Made by a program: the position numbers and the translations under genes
Shown: positions 33,371-35,869 of the stretch, in pieces
Position numbering within the stretch: the first letter of the stretch is position 1
How the letters are laid out: every line of letters starts with the position of its first letter
The notes under the pieces: model-generated
The model's database searches: none
What the model saw: only the letters and a program-made list of their open reading frames with translations
Told to the model about the DNA's origin: nothing
Source: an uncultured Bryobacteraceae bacterium
Lineage (GTDB): Bacteria; Acidobacteriota; Terriglobia; Bryobacterales; Bryobacteraceae
Reading direction: 5' to 3'
Assembly (NCBI GenBank): GCA_955652915.1
Contig: CATPCJ010000266.1
Location: 1-35,869, forward strand
DNA length: 35,869 bases

Positions 33371-35869
33371 ATGGCGCTTCGTCCGCGACTCATTAAATTC
33401 TTCGGGCTAACCTTGCTCACGTGCGTGGCATCGCCCGCGCAAACAACCACGAAAGTTTCGTTCACGCAGGACGTCGCGCCCATCCTTACTCAAAAGTGCG
33501 CGCAGTGCCACGGGCCATCGCTGGCGATGAGCAACCTCGATCTTCGCAGCCGCGAAAGTGCGCTCAAGGGCGGTCAGCACGGCCCTGCTATTATTCCCGG
33601 CGATGCGGCCAATAGCCGGCTTTATCGTCACCTCACCGGTCAACAGAAGCCGCAAATGCCGATGGGCGGGCGGCTCACCGATCAGCAGATCGCAATCGTC
33701 AAGAATTGGATCGATGGCGGCGCGGAATGGGAATCGGCGGTTACAGTTCAGGCGACCGCGCCCGCGCGGCAGTTTACCGAACAGCAGCGAAGCTTCTGGG
33801 CTTTTCAACCAGTCTCGAAACCTGCGGCGCCGCGGGCAAAATCGCAAAATCCGATTGATGCGTTTATCCTCGCGAAACTCGAAGCTAATAAACTGAAGCC
33901 CAATCCGCCGGCTGACAGAATCACGCTCATTCGCCGGGCGTATTTGGATTTGATCGGGCTGCCTCCCTCGCCGGAAGAGGTCGAGGCATTTGTTGCCGAC
34001 AAATCCGCCGCGGCATTCGAGAAGGTGGTGGACAAACTTCTGGCCTCGCCGCAATATGGCGAACGTTGGGGACGGCACTGGCTCGATCTGGCGCGTTATG
34101 CCGACAGCGCGGGTTTCAAAGCCGATGAGGCGCGCCCGAATTTATGGCGTTACCGCGATTACGTGATCCAATCGTTCAACGAAGACAAACCGTACGACCG
34201 CTTCGTCAAGGAACAGATCGCCGGCGATGAGCTATATCCGGACGACGCCGCGGCCAGAATCGCGACCGGCTTCAACCGGCTGTGGCCTGACGAGAGCAAC
34301 CTGGCCAATCCCATTCTGCGGCGGCAGGAAATTCTCAACGACATCACCGATGTCACCGGCTCCGTGTTCATGGGGATGACCTACGGTTGCGCCCGCTGCC
34401 ACGACCACAAATTCGATCCGATCCTGCAGAAGGATTACTATCGGCTGCAAGCTTTCTTCGCGAACATCCGCAATGACGATCGCGCCAGCCTGCTTTCCGG
34501 ACAATCGGCGGTTGAATACCGGCAGCAGCGCGCTGAATGGGAAAATCAAACCCGCGAAATCCGCGCCAGGATGGAAGAGATTCTGGTCAAGGCGCGCGCC
34601 GACAAAACAAGAGAAGGCATCGGCATGTTTCCCAAGGAAGCGCAGGATGCCATCTTCACGCCCCCCGAACAGCGGACGCCGATGCAGTGGCAAATGTACT
34701 ATCGCAGCGCCAGCCGCCTGCCCACCGACGCCGCGCTGGCCGCTGGCCTGCGTGGAGAAGCAAAACAGCGCTACGCCGATTTGAAAAGTGAGCTGGCGAA
34801 GTTCGATCATTTGAAGCCCGCCGAACCGCCGGTGGCGGAAGCGATGCTCGACGCGAGCAGTAAGGCGCCGCCCACATACCTTCTCTCAAAAGGCATTTGG
34901 GATGCGCCGGAGGACGAAGTGCAGCCTGGATTTTTAAGTATCCTCGACGCTAGTCCCGCGAAGATCGTAGCACCGGAGGGCGGCAACACCACTGGTCGTC
35001 GCTCCGCGTTGGCAACTTGGCTGACCGATCCCAAGAATCCGCTGACGGCGCGCGTGATGGTCAACCGGATCTGGCAATATCATTTTGGAACTGGAATCGC
35101 CGGAACGTCCAGCGACTTCGGAGTGATGGGCGAGCGTCCCAGCAATCCGCAATTGCTCGATTATCTGGCCGCGACTTTTGTGGAAGACGGCTGGAGCATG
35201 AAAAAAATGCACCGCCGGATCATGTTGTCGAACGTGTATCAGGAATCATCCGCTTCCCGACCGGAAGCGGCGCGGATCGACCCGGACAACAAGATGCTCT
35301 GGCGATTCGAGCGCCGCCGGATGGAGGGCGAGGCCATCCGCGACTCGATGCTTCTGGTCAGCGGCCTGTTGAATCCGAAAATGGGCGGGCCGGGCGTGTT
35401 CCCGCCTCTGCCGGACGGCGTGACGCATGGTTCGAAGTATCTTGGTTGGCCGGTTGAAAAGAATCCCGCCGAGGCGAATCGCCGCAGCGTGTACGTTTTC
35501 GTAAAACGGAATCTGCGCTATCCGCTGTTTGAAGCGTTCGATTTTCCGGACACTCATGAGAGTTGCGCACGCCGCTACGCGACCGTGAATCCCACGCAGC
35601 CTTTGGCGCTGATGAACGACGAATTGGTGCGGAGCTGGGCCACCGCGCTGGCGAGCCGCGTGCTCAATGACCGGGGATTGGTTCCGGAACAGCAGGTGGA
35701 GCGGGCATTCCGGATCGTTTTCAATCGCGCGCCGAAAGACGAAGAGCGTGAAACCATTCTGGAGTTCCTGGACACACAAGCCGCGGAAATAACAACCCAC
35801 CCCGCGAAGAATGCGGCTGTGGCGGCGCCGGATGGAATGGATCCCGCGCGCGCGGCCGCGTTTGTGGAC
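33371..35869 (+). CDS. PSCyt1/DUF1549/DUF1553 (Planctomycete-type cytochrome) protein, partial
   Basis: An open frame of 833 codons from ATG 33371 to the window edge, with no stop. GGAGG stands five bases before the ATG. A signal peptide (LIKFFGLTLLTCVASPAQ) is followed by a heme c site (CAQCHG, about 43-48) with a usual PSCyt1 layout. DUF1549/PSCyt2 comes next (RITLIRRAYLDLIGLPPSPE, YGERWGRHWLDLARYADSAG), with the second heme-like motif CARCHDHKFDPI, then the start of DUF1553/PSD1 (NPLTARVMVNRIWQYHFGTG, FGVMGERPSNPQLLDYLA). Proteins of this type are exported, common in Planctomycetes and Acidobacteria, and thought to help break down complex sugars; the exact reaction is unknown. Confidence 0.94.
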   Translation, partial: MALRPRLIKFFGLTLLTCVASPAQTTTKVSFTQDVAPILTQKCAQCHGPSLAMSNLDLRSRESALKGGQHGPAIIPGDAANSRLYRHLTGQQKPQMPMGGRLTDQQIAIVKNWIDGGAEWESAVTVQATAPARQFTEQQRSFWAFQPVSKPAAPRAKSQNPIDAFILAKLEANKLKPNPPADRITLIRRAYLDLIGLPPSPEEVEAFVADKSAAAFEKVVDKLLASPQYGERWGRHWLDLARYADSAGFKADEARPNLWRYRDYVIQSFNEDKPYDRFVKEQIAGDELYPDDAAARIATGFNRLWPDESNLANPILRRQEILNDITDVTGSVFMGMTYGCARCHDHKFDPILQKDYYRLQAFFANIRNDDRASLLSGQSAVEYRQQRAEWENQTREIRARMEEILVKARADKTREGIGMFPKEAQDAIFTPPEQRTPMQWQMYYRSASRLPTDAALAAGLRGEAKQRYADLKSELAKFDHLKPAEPPVAEAMLDASSKAPPTYLLSKGIWDAPEDEVQPGFLSILDASPAKIVAPEGGNTTGRRSALATWLTDPKNPLTARVMVNRIWQYHFGTGIAGTSSDFGVMGERPSNPQLLDYLAATFVEDGWSMKKMHRRIMLSNVYQESSASRPEAARIDPDNKMLWRFERRRMEGEAIRDSMLLVSGLLNPKMGGPGVFPPLPDGVTHGSKYLGWPVEKNPAEANRRSVYVFVKRNLRYPLFEAFDFPDTHESCARRYATVNPTQPLALMNDELVRSWATALASRVLNDRGLVPEQQVERAFRIVFNRAPKDEERETILEFLDTQAAEITTHPAKNAAVAAPDGMDPARAAAFVD

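Noticed and set aside
1..35869. CRISPR arrays, tRNA or rRNA genes, phage genes
   Set aside because: No regularly spaced direct repeats, no cloverleaf or conserved rRNA sequence, and no phage or transposase proteins were found by reading both strands. A tRNA scan would be decisive.

Overview
This is a GC-rich bacterial chromosome segment that looks like an acidobacterium of the Solibacter/Bryobacter type. That placement is inference. It rests on a Planctomycete-type cytochrome (PSCyt1/DUF1549/DUF1553) protein, a secreted tricorn-like protease, a Tat-signal Gfo/Idh/MocA oxidoreductase, a protein with the 'ANSQHSTGPRT...ALRHGL' signature, several Acidobacteria-style secreted proteins of unknown function, and dense families of short dispersed repeats. 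I see no rRNA, tRNA, CRISPR array, prophage or transposase gene. No gene-free stretch exceeds 300 bases; the longest gaps (9989-10260, 19948-20230, 29515-29758) hold a gene remnant or repeats.

Layout. 1-552 (-): partial class IV aminotransferase. 713-2927 (-): TadE-like membrane protein and an acyl-CoA synthetase. 3142-3654: lone HicB-like protein (+) and a small membrane protein (-). 3772-7170 (-): tricorn protease homologue. 7348-9988 (+): Ser/Thr kinase-like protein lacking the catalytic Asp, followed by a PEGA-domain protein. 10041-10213: DUF4142 remnant. 10261-10860 (+): RutE-like nitroreductase. 10941-14084 (-): two-gene unit of an NDH-2 with an N-terminal membrane module and a protein carrying three more copies of that module. 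14143-14301 (+): mini zinc-finger anti-sigma-like protein. 14497-15606 (-): glycosylasparaginase. 15650-17560 (+): EPSP synthase and a soluble histidine kinase. 17532-19947 (-): GlcE and GlcF of a glycolate oxidase, without GlcD. 20231-25939 (+): Gfo/Idh/MocA oxidoreductase, acyl-CoA dehydrogenase, MeaB, methylmalonyl-CoA epimerase, MTA phosphorylase and a GT9-like protein, closely packed or overlapping. 26029-28378: secreted protein (-), small membrane protein (+), TIGR01777 epimerase (-). 28426-31396 (+): radical SAM/SPASM protein and ABC-F ATPase. 31453-32151 (-): 'ANSQHSTGPRT' family protein. 32275-35869 (+): NHL-repeat protein and a partial cytochrome/DUF1549/DUF1553 protein.

How genes work together. 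Acyl-CoA synthetase, acyl-CoA dehydrogenase, MeaB and the epimerase point to fatty-acid or branched-chain degradation through propionyl-/methylmalonyl-CoA. GlcEF and NDH-2 feed electrons into respiration. The NHL and cytochrome proteins look like an exported pair.

The most unusual features are: (i) a REPIN-like palindromic repeat family (core GAACCGCGACCGTAAGGGAG) present at about ten sites, which supplies the last residues and stop codon of two unrelated proteins, the C-terminus of GlcF, and an in-frame insert in the kinase linker; (ii) a four-copy membrane module shared between NDH-2 and its neighbour; and (iii) the predicted pseudokinase/PEGA pair. I found no clear new defence or mobile system.
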